This document shows positions 1-13,400 of a DNA stretch of 64,000 bases, in pieces. Each line of letters opens with the position of its first letter. The first letter of the stretch is position 1. The notes beneath the pieces are model-generated. The model was not told the DNA's origin. It made no database searches and worked only from the letters and a program-made list of their open reading frames with translations. Source of the stretch: Strigops habroptila (taxonomy: Eukaryota > Chordata > Aves > Psittaciformes > Psittacidae); NCBI RefSeq assembly GCF_004027225.2, contig NC_044288.2, positions 3,316,719-3,380,718 on the forward strand. Reading direction: 5' to 3'. Position numbers and translations under genes: made by a program.

Positions 1-3000
1 ATTCCCAGGTTGAAGTAAACACTCTCTTGTCACCAGGAGTGGAGAATTCATCTCTAAACTCCATCAGAGCGAATCCTGTTGCGCGCGTGTAACTGTGACT
101 GGGACGATGCTCGGAGCTGGGATGCTGTGGAGCGCTGGAGCATGGCTTCACCTGCGGGTTCCCACTCCCATCCAAACCTCAGGAGCCTCCAGGGTGCTTT
201 TGGTAGCTTCGATCTCCCTCTTGTGGCTGAATATCGTGGACATCGGATGTACAGTCCGGACTTGAACCTCAGAGGCTTTGCGGGCGTGGGCTCCATGGAC
301 TCCCATCATCAGCTGCTTCCAGCTTAAGCCCCTGGGGGGAAGCCCTTTAAGTCTTAATTATTTTCTTTTTCCCTAATGAAAAGAGTCTTAAACAACCCTT
401 TCTTTCTCTCTCATCCTTCTGTGGTCAGTTCTGAACCCAGTAACCACTTCCAGCTGCATATTACAGCTAGCAGCGAGGATGCAATGTTTCCATGGATTCA
501 GGTGCAACGTTTTCATGCACTTCATGGATTTTGGAAATTCCTGCCTGGGAAGGGCTATATTACCATGTCAGCCATGGCTGGGCTGACCCAGGGCTGGTCT
601 GCACCCCCGGCTTGCAGCCGCCGCACATGCTGGGTGCTGTACCTCCTCATGCTGGTGCTTAAGAGACCCACACAGGATGGGGATGCTTAAAGGAGGAGCG
701 AGGAGCTGCTCGCGGGAGCATGAAGGTGCTGTGGCTGCAAGGGCTGGAGCTGTGTGAGACAGAAGCAGGAGGAAGGTCCTTCTGGTGTCAGGGTGTGCTC
801 ACAAAAAACCACATTTCTCTAGTTTGAGAGTACAATAAGCAAATGCAATTAGAGCTGGAGGATCAGCACTGCTGAAGGATGCCGGGGGTGAGGGTTCATT
901 TCTTGGTGAAGCAGCATATGTTTTTCCCTGTTGATAACTCTGTAGACAGCAGAGTAATTATCTATCTGGGTTTATTGCTAGATATCAGTATGAGCCCTGG
1001 AGATGTAGAGGGTTTGTGAGCAAGCTTGGCGTTGAAGTCCCCAAAGGGTTCCTGTGCTTCCCCAGAGAACCTCGCAGCATGGGTGCACACACTAGGAAGA
1101 CAGATGGACATGTTCTGTAAGTGAGACACATCATTGTGCAACATCTACACACATTTCTGCCTATAAATCTTCTGACTCCACAAAAGAACTTGTGGTATGA
1201 GGGTTGTGTTGTACACTTCTCGGGAAAAGGGGCTTTCTGTAGGGTCCAGCACACAGAGACATATCTCAGGCGAGAGTCTCAACAGAGCTCCTTGTCTTGA
1301 CCCATCTCCTTGGAAGCTGTCTTGTGCCTCCTTGCATTGAACAGGCTGAAATTGAGGCTGAAATTCCTAAATCTTCAGTGCTGCAAAGCCCAAATGCCTT
1401 AGGAAATATTGTCTTTCCCTCGTTGCTCCCCAGGAGCCATCCTCGTGCAGTCTCTTTGCATGGGCTGCTCTCCAGTGGCTCTGGGGAAGATTTCTGTCCC
1501 CCAGCACCTCACATAAAGCACCCAGGGTCCCAAATGGGGCCTTTTTTGCATGGCTGTGATACAAATGGCCATTTAGCACTCCATTTCCAGAGTAATTTTC
1601 TGCAGAATAAAGGTCTATTGGGGATCATCAGAGAGCAGAGCTGTGAGGGAAGGTTTTCACTGAAGAGAAATCAAGAATATAGCCAAGAGAAAGAGAAAGA
1701 AAAAAACCAAGGCAGCAAACAAACCCAAGAAATGGAAAAGAGCTCCTAAGTTTGAAGTATTAAAACATCAATCCATTTCCATGAAGAAGGATTGGATAAA
1801 TGCCTGAAGACATCTGAAGCAGCCCCATTACACATACCACGTTTGAAATCTTTGCCTTTTGCAAAGAAGTGGCCTATGTGGGTTTTGTTTTGTAAAGAAG
1901 ATACAGAGTTAGTGGAATATAACTGAAGTTTTCCAGGAACATCTTTACGTCTCTAGGTATTTCTATAACTGTGTGTTTGCATCTGCACCTTTATAGGCTC
2001 GGCTTTGGCTAGCAAAAAAAGAGATGTTGAAACTAGAAATGGAATGTAAAATCAGTGAAAAATCTTCCCCTCTTCCTTGAATTCTGTCACTCATTCAGTT
2101 ATTTATGGTTGTGCCTTGCTTTTTGGGAGCACTTGAGCTGACCTGCCCAGTTTGTTTCATAAAGCACACAATAGCTTGATTAAATGGCATGTCTGGGGAG
2201 GGAAAGTGTATTTGTTTAGCTGATCTATATGAGCCAGACTATATCTCTAACAGTCTCCAATGCGAAGGTAAGAAAACATAACTTATAAATTCCTTCACCC
2301 CACTGCGAACTTGCGGAAAAGTATTTCACTGGGATTTGTGAATATGAAGCCCCACTTCATTGCAAGCTGTTTATATTTATGCATGAAAGCTTCCAGACAT
2401 GCTATAAGAAGTAAATAACTTCCCTGGCATTATGTGCTTTTTTGTAGACACAAAGAGAAAAATATGTGCTTGCAAAACATCTATTTACAGCCTAGGAGAC
2501 CTTTTATTTCAGTTACAGGAAACACACAGAAATGAAATCTCCATGGAAGGAGCAAGTCTGTACACCAGTAAGCCTGAGAGAGGACATGCCTGGCTTGTCA
2601 TGAGACTTGGGGTATGACATTCTGACCCAAAGGGTAAGATTTTAAATGCTTAACTTAGGAAGAAGACATTTCAGTATCTGTATCATCTGAGCTTTATCTC
2701 CCTCAGCTCTTTGAATAGGGAGCAGAGAGAAACAGGCAGCTCCAGAGAGTGATTCATCAATCCCAAGACAGGTGTCAAAAGTGGGGTAGATGAATCGTGT
2801 TCTTGCAGTGCTTTTTTCATGCTTATTGACAAGACAACACCGGGAGCCATGTAAGATGCCCACGTTAGGGTGAGTGAATCCTATGGGTAGCACAGGCACA
2901 AAGGTTTTTTCGTGCAAACATAACAACCACCATGCACGTTTGGGGATGCAGGATACAGAAACAGGGGTGGGCAACCTCAGCTGTCCATTCAGTGCAGCCA

Positions 3001-5130
3001 CTGCTCTTGGGTTCACTGAATATTAAGGGACTGAGTTCCTTCTCTTACCTTTTTCCAGCAGTTGCAGACCCCAGCAGTTTCTCCAGCAGAATAGGGGTCT
3101 GTTATAATGAACTTACACCTTCTGCTAATAGGCTTTTTATCTCCTCGTTGCAGAGCATTCTGTCATTTTTCACAGTAAAGCTGAAGTGCCAAGCCTACAC
3201 CAAGCACAAGCAAATATCCAGGCTCCCATGTAATTCTTTCCCCATAAATGAAACAAAGAGATTGCAAATAGGTGTTAGTCCTAGCAAGTGAGCTATTTCC
3301 ACACCTCATGTTATTTGGATTCTCGTGACTACTGGGAAGCCATAGGTTAAATCCCAGAAGGGTTTGCTGCAGATGTGTGCACAGTCAGAACTGGTTTGTC
3401 TTTTAGCTGCAAAGATACCTCCTCACTCAGCCAGATTGCTCCTGTCTCAAGGGGTGTTTAGCAGCTCTGTTCTGCTAGGTTCTCTGAAAATATTCAGTGA
3501 GACAGCTTTTGCCCAAAGAGCTTACATTAGACATGGAAACCTGGACACAAAGCATTGCTCTTGAGCTCGCAGCATGGGCTTATATCAGCGTGGGCACCAG
3601 CCCCCTATGAGTGCTGCTGAGAGGAGAGAAGCACAGGATCACCCTACATTTCTGTCTTTCCATCTGGCACATGAATCAACTCCTCCCATCAACAACCTGC
3701 AAAACAAATCCCACTGCATCCTTGAGAAGCCTTTTGGCCTCTTCGCTGGCGGGGCTGGGACTCTCCCCTGATTGCCCATCCTCAGGGCTGCTTTATGTCT
3801 CTGCTGGGCTGCAGACCCTGGTGCTTGCAGGTCTTCTGTGCGTCATTTCAGCACTTGATTTCATCTTGGGATGTTCTAAGAAGCTTAAGCTGCCCTGCAG
3901 TTCATGAATACTCTGCCTTACACCAGAGGAGCCCTGTCCTGATCATGCACAGCTGCTAGTCTGCTCATCAGCAGTGCTGGCTCCAGAGGCGTCCAAGGCA
4001 TTAGCAGCAACATAATGCCCTCAGTGTGGGCTCTTGAGGTTCTCTCCAAGCACAGAGTAAACTTCACAAACCCCAGGAGAAGGTAAACAAGTGCTAGATA
4101 GCTAAAATATGGATAAGCTGAGTCTTGCTGAGATTGAATGAGTATATAAGAAGCCCAGAAAGAGCCAAGGATTGTAGCTGTAACCCCTCCTGCTGGGTAT
4201 GGGCTCCCTGGCTTATCTGCAGCAGGACCGTGCTCAGTGATGGTGTAAAGGCCTCACTGGGAGGACTCGGGCAGCTGTGCTTGCCTCTGCAAGAGCTGAA
4301 TGTGTCCCACAGGCAGCAATTTCCTGCAATGAGTGAGTCTTGGTATTTTCATTTCCTCAGTGCCACCGCTGACCTCTGCCTCTCTCCAGGAAACAATGCT
4401 GCAGAGACACAGATATAATCATAATTCTATCATCTCTCTCAATAATAGCCTTGAACAGGTCTCATGCTGGTTCATCTCTGCCTGGCTGGTGACACTTGTA
4501 CCTAAGCTGTAAATACAACCTCCCTCGTGCATGTTCCTAAGTTCTTGCTGAGTTTTGTCAGCTAGCTGTGCTGCATGTACCTGAAATGATCCAGCTAGTC
4601 ATAAAGCCTTTACAGTGTTATAATGGAGACATAGGAGGAAAAAGATCTCACTGTGTTCCTGGAGTGCATGTATAAGCTTGTTACAAGTCACTCCTTGCTC
4701 TGAGCATAAGGATAAACAAAAAGGACAGAGATTAGGAGAGTAAACAAGAAGGCAGAGGGATGAATTACCTCATGCAGGGACCACAGTGTCTACCCTCCTT
4801 TACAGTCAACTGAGAGGACTGGACGCCTCCAGAGGGCAATTCCTCATCTAGGAGAGGTCTGGAGTTTGGTCATATGAATATGCAGGAGGCACTGGAGGGA
4901 GTGTGGAAAGCGACCTGTCTTTGGACAAGAGATTTCAGAGGAGAGGTGGGAGGACAATCCCACACAGGCAGGTAGGACTCATCTTGTGGTTTCTTTCTCT
5001 ACATGTGGAGCTCAGAGTGAGCAAAGAGCCCCATGCCATGCTTGAGGGCTGTGTTTTGCTCCCAAAGCCATGCTGCCTGTGGTACATAAGGAAGATAAAT
5101 ACCTTAATTCTGTTATCTTACTTACTTGTC
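1..5130. other. Intergenic sequence, no recognised gene
   Basis: Open frames here (the longest is 150 codons at 1297-1749) have no family resemblance, no splice-bounded structure and a low-complexity lysine/glutamate tail. A small CpG-enriched patch lies at about 65-295. I see no repeats I can name. Confidence 0.6.
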
Positions 5131-5229
5131 TCTGAGTAACCTGATCTAGTGGAAGGTGTCCCTGCCCATGGCAGGGGGTTGGAACTGTATGAGCTTTAAG
5201 GTCCTTCCAACCCAAACCATTCTATGATC
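5131..5229 (+). mobile_element. CR1 LINE 3' terminal fragment
   Basis: About 100 bp of CR1 3' UTR is present: ctgatctagtggaaggtgtc, then ggggttggaactgtatgagc and taaggtccttccaaccc, ending at the tail ccattctatgat. The copy is strongly 5'-truncated, as is usual for CR1. Confidence 0.92.
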
Positions 5230-7386
5230 TTTCCTCTTATTCCACAGTTTATTTGAATCCCTAAGGCAGGGAAGGGCGGGGCAGGGGAAGAGAGAGACAG
5301 ACCAGAAAAAGACCAATTCTTCAAGGTGACCTCTCATGGGTAAACTTTAGCAGATGAAGAGGGATAAAGCTAATTGAGTGACTGTTTAAGAAGCTTCTGT
5401 TGTCCCTCATGCTTGTAAAGAAATTGCATTAAATTGTTTAAGCATCTTTGCCACACAAGATGCTATTAAGATGCATTTTGCTCTGCTACCTAATCTGCTG
5501 CAGAGGCACATGAATGACAATGGGTCCTGCAGCTGCAGTCTTGGGGGGATACAAAGGTGCCAGTGTCAAAGTCCTATCGAGGCTCAGTGGAGAGGGCTCT
5601 GAAATGAATCCCATGTGACATTCAAATGCTCTGTGTGCTTTTGATGCTCTCAGGGCTTGCACTTGTTCCCCTGCCAACAGCATGCTTGTGCCAAACTGAC
5701 TCTTATTCCTCTGGGTCCTATGCTACAGTGATCCTGGGTTTCTTCTGTTTAGGCTGTTATCTTAAGCATCATGATCCTGTGGGCACAAAGCTACATATTT
5801 CCTTGTAAGGGATGCACAGTTCTTATAGATTCACAGTATCCAGACAGTCTGGACTCAAATAATCGGTCTCTTTTGATGGGCTCAATTAGAAATGCTGCCT
5901 CCTGCTTAATGATGGAAATCTCATCAGCTAGCACAGATGACGATGGTGGTGCTTGCAGACAGCCCTGCTTGGCAAGATGATGCCCAGCTTGCCATCTCTT
6001 GGCTCAGGCTCTGTATGTGCTCTCTGACACCAGCGGGTCTTTGCTGTGTCCCAGCTATAAGGAATATCTCCAGATCTCTCCCTTTCTGATTTCCAGGCAG
6101 AAGCATGTGCTAGTCCATTTTAATTTCTACATTTAATTTGCACCTCAAGGGTTTCCATCACAGTTGTTTCCAGCCGATGCTTTTTATTATTTCAGTCATG
6201 TGCAAGTTATTAGTTTTGAGCAGGTCAGAAATCTGACAGAAATGAAAATGCCTTTATTTGTGAGCGTGGCGCATGCTATATGACACAAACCCTTCCTTTG
6301 ATTACTTTCCCATAGCTGTTGTGGGGCTGCTCAGGAGCTTGGAGGATTAGAAGATGGCATCAGAACTCATTCAGATATAAATGACTTTAATATGCTTTGA
6401 CACGCACCTCGGTAAATAAGCCTGGTGTGTTGCCAAGGTGATGCTCCTTTGTTGCTATGACTATATCAAATAGCCATGGTTACTTCTTACTGGTTCCACT
6501 TGGAGAGACCTATTTTTGAAATGTCCTTTTAATAACTTGTGACACTAATGGAGTGATAGGAATTCTGGACATGAATAGGATTTGTGTGGTATACACTATC
6601 AGCAGTTGCCATTAACATATGCTGAAGGCTTTTCTGTAGGAGAAACTACTCCGGACTCAGCATTGCTCTGCCTATTGCCTCTGCTGACTGCTTTTGAGTC
6701 CCACCAGTGGTGGATTTGACCATATCTACCGCTTCTTTTCAACCATATCCAGACTAGATTTATCTTGGTTCTTCTTTTACTTAATTTTAAATCTAATTAT
6801 ACGATGAGAGGGGACTTGTCCTTTCTTTATTTCCCAGAGTTGTAAGCATGCAGAGAAATCAGACCAATTGTTTTGCATTTGAAGACACTCCTTTTCTTAC
6901 ATTAGCAAACAGAGATGTAATATCCCCAGGATTTGGAAGTTGATAAAGCCTTATGGACTTCAAAATGTGGTTTTATCTCTGACTGTTTTGCCTGAACTTT
7001 GCAGCTCTGTTGAAATGTGTGGTCAGACAGCAGTTGACGTGATTTATTTCTTTGCAGTTGTGCCTAACACATCATTGTAACTTAATTATCTTGTTCACGT
7101 TAACCCTGACTTTTATATTCTAATGCTGATGGGGTGTTGATATGGTACATCAAAACATACAATGCGAAGCTGTTCCACATGCCTGCATTAAGCTGACAGT
7201 TCTGAGCTGAAATGCTTGGGAATGGCTTTTTCCCAGGAAATCCTGATGCTGTGGCTCTGGATTGCTCTCAGGATGGGATTTAGTTTAGAAATGTTGGAAT
7301 TTTCTGGAACAAATCCCATTTTTTTTATAACTAGCTTCTCTAACCAGTGAACAGATCAGAGATCAGGGCTTTTGTTCCCAACCCTG
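5230..7386. other. Intergenic sequence, no recognised gene
   Basis: This is AT-leaning unique sequence. The only notable feature is a group of RFX-like half sites at 6429-6483 (gttgcc, gttgct, and gtaacc on the opposite strand). No coding frame is supported. Confidence 0.6.
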
Positions 7387-7462
7387 CTGTTGATTTGCTG
7401 TGTGAAGAGCAATTTATCATCTGGGCATATTATTTTCCCATCTGTGAAATAGGTAACAAGTT
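7387..7462 (-). repeat. MIR-like ancient SINE remnant
   Basis: In plus orientation it reads gctgtgtgaagagcaattta, then ctgggcatattattttccca and tctgtgaaataggtaac. This follows the order of the MIR core in reverse (gctgtgtgacc, then cctcagtttcc, then catctgtaaaatggg). It is heavily diverged. Chance similarity or another core-SINE family is possible. Confidence 0.5.
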
Positions 7463-10400
7463 GATGCCATCCAGTAATGTCCCCAGACATAGTTACTTGA
7501 CAATAATCCAGCTATTTATGACTGGGGATGCAGAATGTTGACGAAAAGCCAGTTGTTTTTCCTGTCTGGGTTGGACCCACAAGAAAAGTGTCCTCCTAAA
7601 GTTCTCACCAGGCTGTCAATGGGGTCTGCTTCTTGTCTGACTCTGCTTTCAGTGGAAAATGCTCCCCTTTGTCTTTTTTCCTGCTAATGAAGATTGTAAC
7701 TGTTCACAACGAGTGTTCTGCAATGAAACGATTCCCTCTCTTCTATGGAAATGAATGGCTTTATTGCTTGGTGAAATGTTTTCATGAGGGTGCATGAGCA
7801 TATGGATAACGTGCATATGTGTACAAGCTCCTTAGAGAATAAGCTCTTCTGCTCAGTCTAGCAGTCCTACACATTCATTCATCTTTCCCAAAACTGGGCA
7901 GAACCCCCAAATGCATTGTTTTCCTGAGGAGGTCTGTCCATGGCCTGGAGTCTATACAATTTTTGCTCTCATATTCCCTTATCCATCCTAAAATCACATC
8001 AGCATTTCTCATGGACATTTCCAAAACAGTATCTCAGAGCCACCGTTGGGATTTTCCTCCTTGCTCAGCTCTAGCTTAGGGTAGAACTTCCAGTTCTCAG
8101 CCTCCTGAATGCATGGACTTTATGCTGTTAAATTTCATCCTGTTTCTATTACTGCATTTTTCAAAGCCATCCAATGTATTTCTAATTCCAAGAAGTGGCA
8201 GTGGGATTCACTTTCTTGCTGTCCAGGGGTCTGAATTAGACCTATTGAGGGAATCAGTTCTGAAACACAGCTGGATAAGATCAGTTGTGTCTGGTGCTGT
8301 CACCATGATCTCTTTACAGCATAAATGATGACACATGCGTATTGAAATCAGGGCATGTGAATCTGTCTATGCTCCACAACATTATGGCATATGGCTATGC
8401 TGAAATAAGCCAGTTTATGTCTGTAAAAGATTGATTTAAAACTGTTTCACTTCTACCTCAATACTTTTTTTTCTCAAATGTAGAAGAGCCTTTGTGTGCC
8501 TAACTGTCCCTGAACTGCAGTGGCTAGAGGGATTGTGTTCAAATCAGCCATTAAAAGCAATCTCCTGGCAGAGCCCAAGCATGAAAAATTCAGTCCAAAA
8601 GATGAAAGGTTCAGGAAATGTTAGGAGTTCATGGAAAGAAGGGATTTATAAGGGTTTGCAACCTATACGAGAGTTGCCATAAGCAATATGCACCCTAACA
8701 CATATAAGGCCAAAGCTCCCACCAACTTTAAAGAAAACTGGATTAAAGCTTTAAGCCTAAAGCCTCTTGACTAATCATCCATGCAAGTAACCCAAACTGC
8801 CACAGGATCCTTCAAGTGGCTGTTTTACTTCAGAGAGAGCTGCTGCTGGAAACTCACTGGGTTAATTCCTTAGCTCGGGTGGCAGAAATGCGAGTCCTGA
8901 ATGGGAAAGATGTGATATTCAATCCCCACTGAAAATCCAGATGGAGGAGTGATGCCTTTCCCCCTTCATGGCAGTGAGCAGCGCTTTGGAAGATGCTGTA
9001 CATGATTTTAAGCTGCATCCTACCAGAGGTGCTTATGGACGGCATGAACAGGGGTGGAGACCTGCTTTCAGAAGGAGGAGAGCTACCATCATGAAAGGAA
9101 AGGAGGTTACAACAATTAATAAGTGTTATTTATAAAGCACTTCCCACACCAAGAGCCTTTCGGGAGCAGCAGGACCCATTAAAATAAAATCCAATTATAA
9201 AAACCAATCACAATTAAATTGTTCATATCCCTCCGCGGGAGCCCTGTCTCACTCAGTCACTCCGTCCCTCCTATGGCCATGCTGCAGAGGAGGTTCAACT
9301 CATTTGTTTGTGGCATCAACAAGAGAACCCTCATTATCTGCATATTATAAAGCTGTACAGGCTAAAGTATTGAGATTAATACTAAATAATTAGCTCTGAT
9401 GGAAGTTATACCTCACTCAGTACAGCTGGGACTTGAATAGGATGCAACTGAGACTTGATTACTGTGTCATTACAGTATTAGTGCTGTGTACAGTCATTGT
9501 CATACAACTCCAAAACGCCTTTGATATGATTACATTTTAATTGAACACTAGCCACTCTAGGATTTGATGGCGCTGCAGCACTGGGGGTGGTAACTTTAGT
9601 GTGTAATGACTTTTGTTTTGGGTTTATGAGTAAAGCAAGCTCCTTAGCATTTAAAAAGCAATCCTCCAAGGGGTATTTACTCCTAGGAAAGCTCTAAAGT
9701 GTGTATTGGTGTTGTCTCTGCTTGTGTTTACTCCAGAAAATGGCAAAATCAGGATTATGACACATGCATACCCCATGATGACTTCGTACCTGTCACTGGG
9801 CTGCTTGCTGCAGTCACATAGAAAGTCATAGTGATGGGTAGGAAAGAGACAAGGTCCTACTGTGGCTACACCAGAATCTTGGAGGCTTGTCCCAAAGGGG
9901 AATCTCCGCCAAACCCAGGCTGTGCTGTAGGTGGTTCTCCTCCACCCCACAGACAGCAGAGATGTACATACCCCAACTCCTTCTGTGCAATGGGGATGCT
10001 TTGCTGTTCCATTCACAGGTCAAAAAACTTTCAGAGTTACTAATAGAAAAGGAGACCTTAAAGTCATTAAAATCAGATTTCCATTTTATAACAATTAATG
10101 TCACATGGTTGGAAAAATACCTTAATTAGGAATTACCCTTCTTAACATCTGACTGACCAAGGCCTGAAGGTTTAAGGTTAACTCTGAGTTGCATATATTT
10201 CATCCCCTGGTGCTGTTTGGAGGACAATGGTTAAGGTTATGTTCTCACTGATGTAGGCACTGAGCTGTGATTTGCATATAGAAGTCAAATATAACTTTTT
10301 GTTTTCATAGCATTTTTTAGCAGAAGGGAATTGTACATACAGCACTTAAGGACTTGGGGAGGGGGAGAGAAAAGTGAAAAGCAGAATTGAGGGAGCTCGA

Positions 10401-13400
10401 CCTACTTCAGTATCTCCTATCATTGCAGAATTAACTTTCCAACACACATATCCAGAGCTGGGAGGTATGTGGATTTACAAGGGTATGGGGATTTACAAAA
10501 GTATGTTAAGAAGTGATGGGCTGCCTTAAGAAATTAAGTGCAAATTTGCCTTGCTGTTGGATAGAAGCTGGACTATACCCATAGCTCTGAAGCCAACTGC
10601 CCTGGAGCCTGGGGGCTCTTGATTCTGGATCTGAATTTGAATTTGGATTTGAGACCTGGCCCTGTGCAATAACTCAGCCTTAACTCCTGGTTCAGACCTC
10701 CCATAAAAAGGTGGGGGTGTTCTACACAGTGTTCCAAAGATTTATCTCAACTTGTTCTCTCAATATGAGTCACCAGAAAGCATAACTACCATGTAAAATG
10801 ACATTGTTTTGTTCTAAGTGGAGCCAGGAATAGAGCTGTTCCTATAAGAATGGCTGGCCCTTTCCACAGAGGGAACAAACCATGACATTATCAACCCAAT
10901 TTTCTAGATCAAATAACTTAATTTGAGTTCAAATTCATCTTAAACAGGCATAGCTGCTTCTGCCAAAAAGCTGGATAATAGAATCCAGCCACAGCGCTGC
11001 TCTCCTGCCTCTCTCTTGCCCAGCATGTAAGACCATGACCCCATTTTACACGGCCCATGCCCACTCTCACAAGAAAGGTCCATACATGCATGTATGCCCC
11101 ATAACATACATGTGATGGAAAGAATCACATCATGAGGCTCTGCTATTAAAATATCTCACTCCCTTGGTTGCAGTAAAGCTGCTCTCAAACCTCATTGCTT
11201 TGAGGGCTTTTTTGCTTTCCATTCTGATTTGTTTCATTGCTGCTTCTTTCCCACTTCTTCTTGTACCAGTGCTGCCCATTCATTTGAGCAGCTATTCTCC
11301 CTCCCTGGAATCCAACCTCCATCAGTCTTCGTTTTGACAAGTCAAACAAAGCCTGTGCTCCTCCTGGGTGAGGAGTTCTCTGTCTCCATTGCCACCTCTC
11401 CCTGTCCCATGTTGAGGCCACTTCAGGGTGAACAGGACTTTACACTGCCTGGAGGTTTAGGGCTTTCTGAACTTCATTCTGCTGACAGATAGGTACTCAC
11501 ACGTGAGGTATAACAATGATACAGTGAGGGCATAATGAATTTTAAACAAGGCTGCTTGAATCCTTACCTCTCATGCTGACAGGTCCCCTCACCTTCTCTC
11601 TTGCAGTTACTGATACATGGGGCAGGCATTGCTTTTATCTTTAACATTTGGGCAATGGAGAAATAAATCTTGTAAATCTCACTAAAAACAGCAATGAAGA
11701 ATACCCTTCCCCTTCAAAAACCCAAAGCAATTTGCAGATAGTGCCTTAAGCCAGAATTCAGTTGTTTGATAGCATTACTAGTTTTGAAACTTAGTTAAAA
11801 TAAATATATAGAGATAACAACTCAGGAATGAACACTTGGGTCTTCTAGAAGCAAACATGAGTTGCAAGTAAAATTTACTGCTTAGCTGGTACACTTCTGA
11901 ATGCTAACAGTACTACACAGCCAGACCAGACAGACCACATATGCTGGTTTATTAGCTTAAAAATGAGTATCTAGGCTTTCTGCACTCATCAAACATGGCC
12001 CAGAGGAAGATCAAGCTCTTAAGCTTTCTAAACATAACTCAAGAGATGGGTACAAACCCATAGGAAAAACTTGCCCCACACTTTATTTAGCTCATCCATC
12101 CCTAGATATATTGGCTTAGGTGATTTGACTCCAGACTTAGCAAATGATTCTTTATCGTACCAAAAATAAAGAGAATTATTCTCTGGTGCATCAATAAGGA
12201 GTTACTTGGTACAGTCAGCAGAGGGAATACTTTACTCAGCAGTAGTAAAGCAGAGAGGCCAGTAGGAGAGGGGGATGATGGGCTCATGGAAAGAGAGAGA
12301 GCGACAGGCCTGAGTTATATCAGCTCTTGCAGCTCTGAAGCTTTCCTTTTCGAACAATGTCATTGGGTGCACTGGAGACCACCGGGCCTGGAGGAAGCAG
12401 TTTCAAAGGCTGTGAACAATGCTGGCAGGGCTTTTAATAGATTTCCTGCTCATAAATGGGTCTAGAAACCATCCACAGAGATTTATCCTCCCTCCTGCAT
12501 ATGAGCAAAGGATGCTCACCCCTGCGGTTAAACCCATCTGGTGGAGCTGGGCTGTGCTCTTAAGGAAACAGACTCAGAAGTTTTGGGAGATTATAGTTAA
12601 TATCTTTTTCTATTTCTCTTGGCTTTTCCAAAGTCAGTCGCATTTAATGAACACAAGTTTTGCAAGATCCAGCTTCAAAGGCAGACGAGTGGAAAGGGAA
12701 GGGGAAGGGAATTGACTAAAGTCAAAAATGACAAGCTCCAAGGTTTTTGCATTGATTGAAAGATGTTAACCATTGCCTGGCTAGCAGCAGTCTTTGCAGG
12801 GGAGCAAAACAGCCTGGAATAATAGGGCAAGTACCTACACGTATCAAAACTGTTTTCCTGCAGAAAACAGGGATTTGAAACTTTTGTTCCATAGTCACTT
12901 TTTGTGGAGTGTTTCCATTCTTGTCAACAAAGGCAAAAACACACAGAGGAAAAGATTTGTAACTGTTTAGCTTCACATGGAACATTTGACAACAAAACTG
13001 CAAACCTGAAACTGGAAACCCTGGAACTGTCTTTTACGTGAGACTTTGGATGGTTTTATTTGGAGTCCGAAAGAGATTATGCACCAAAAATCAACATTTC
13101 CCCCACAAGTGGAAGAGACACTCATTCTCTGCTTAGTTAACATGCTTAGTCATTAATCATTTTTGCCATAGCATTTTAGGGAAACATATGCACTACTTCT
13201 CTTAGGATACATGGGACGCCATGAGCTATTTAGCCTGGATCTAACTCAACAGATGCAGCCCCGTGCTCTTCTTGCTGTGCAAATTACACCTCAAGAAGCA
13301 TTCTGAAGGTTTCTGTATCTTCAGCTCTGCGATTTCAGTGTACTGCTCATGGAGTGAATTCGCATGAGACCAGATGCTGCAAAATTTATAATTGGAAGTG

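Noticed and set aside
1297..1749. 150-codon plus-strand open frame
   Set aside because: No family resemblance and a low-complexity Lys/Glu-rich end made by an A/G-rich tract; no splice or promoter context.
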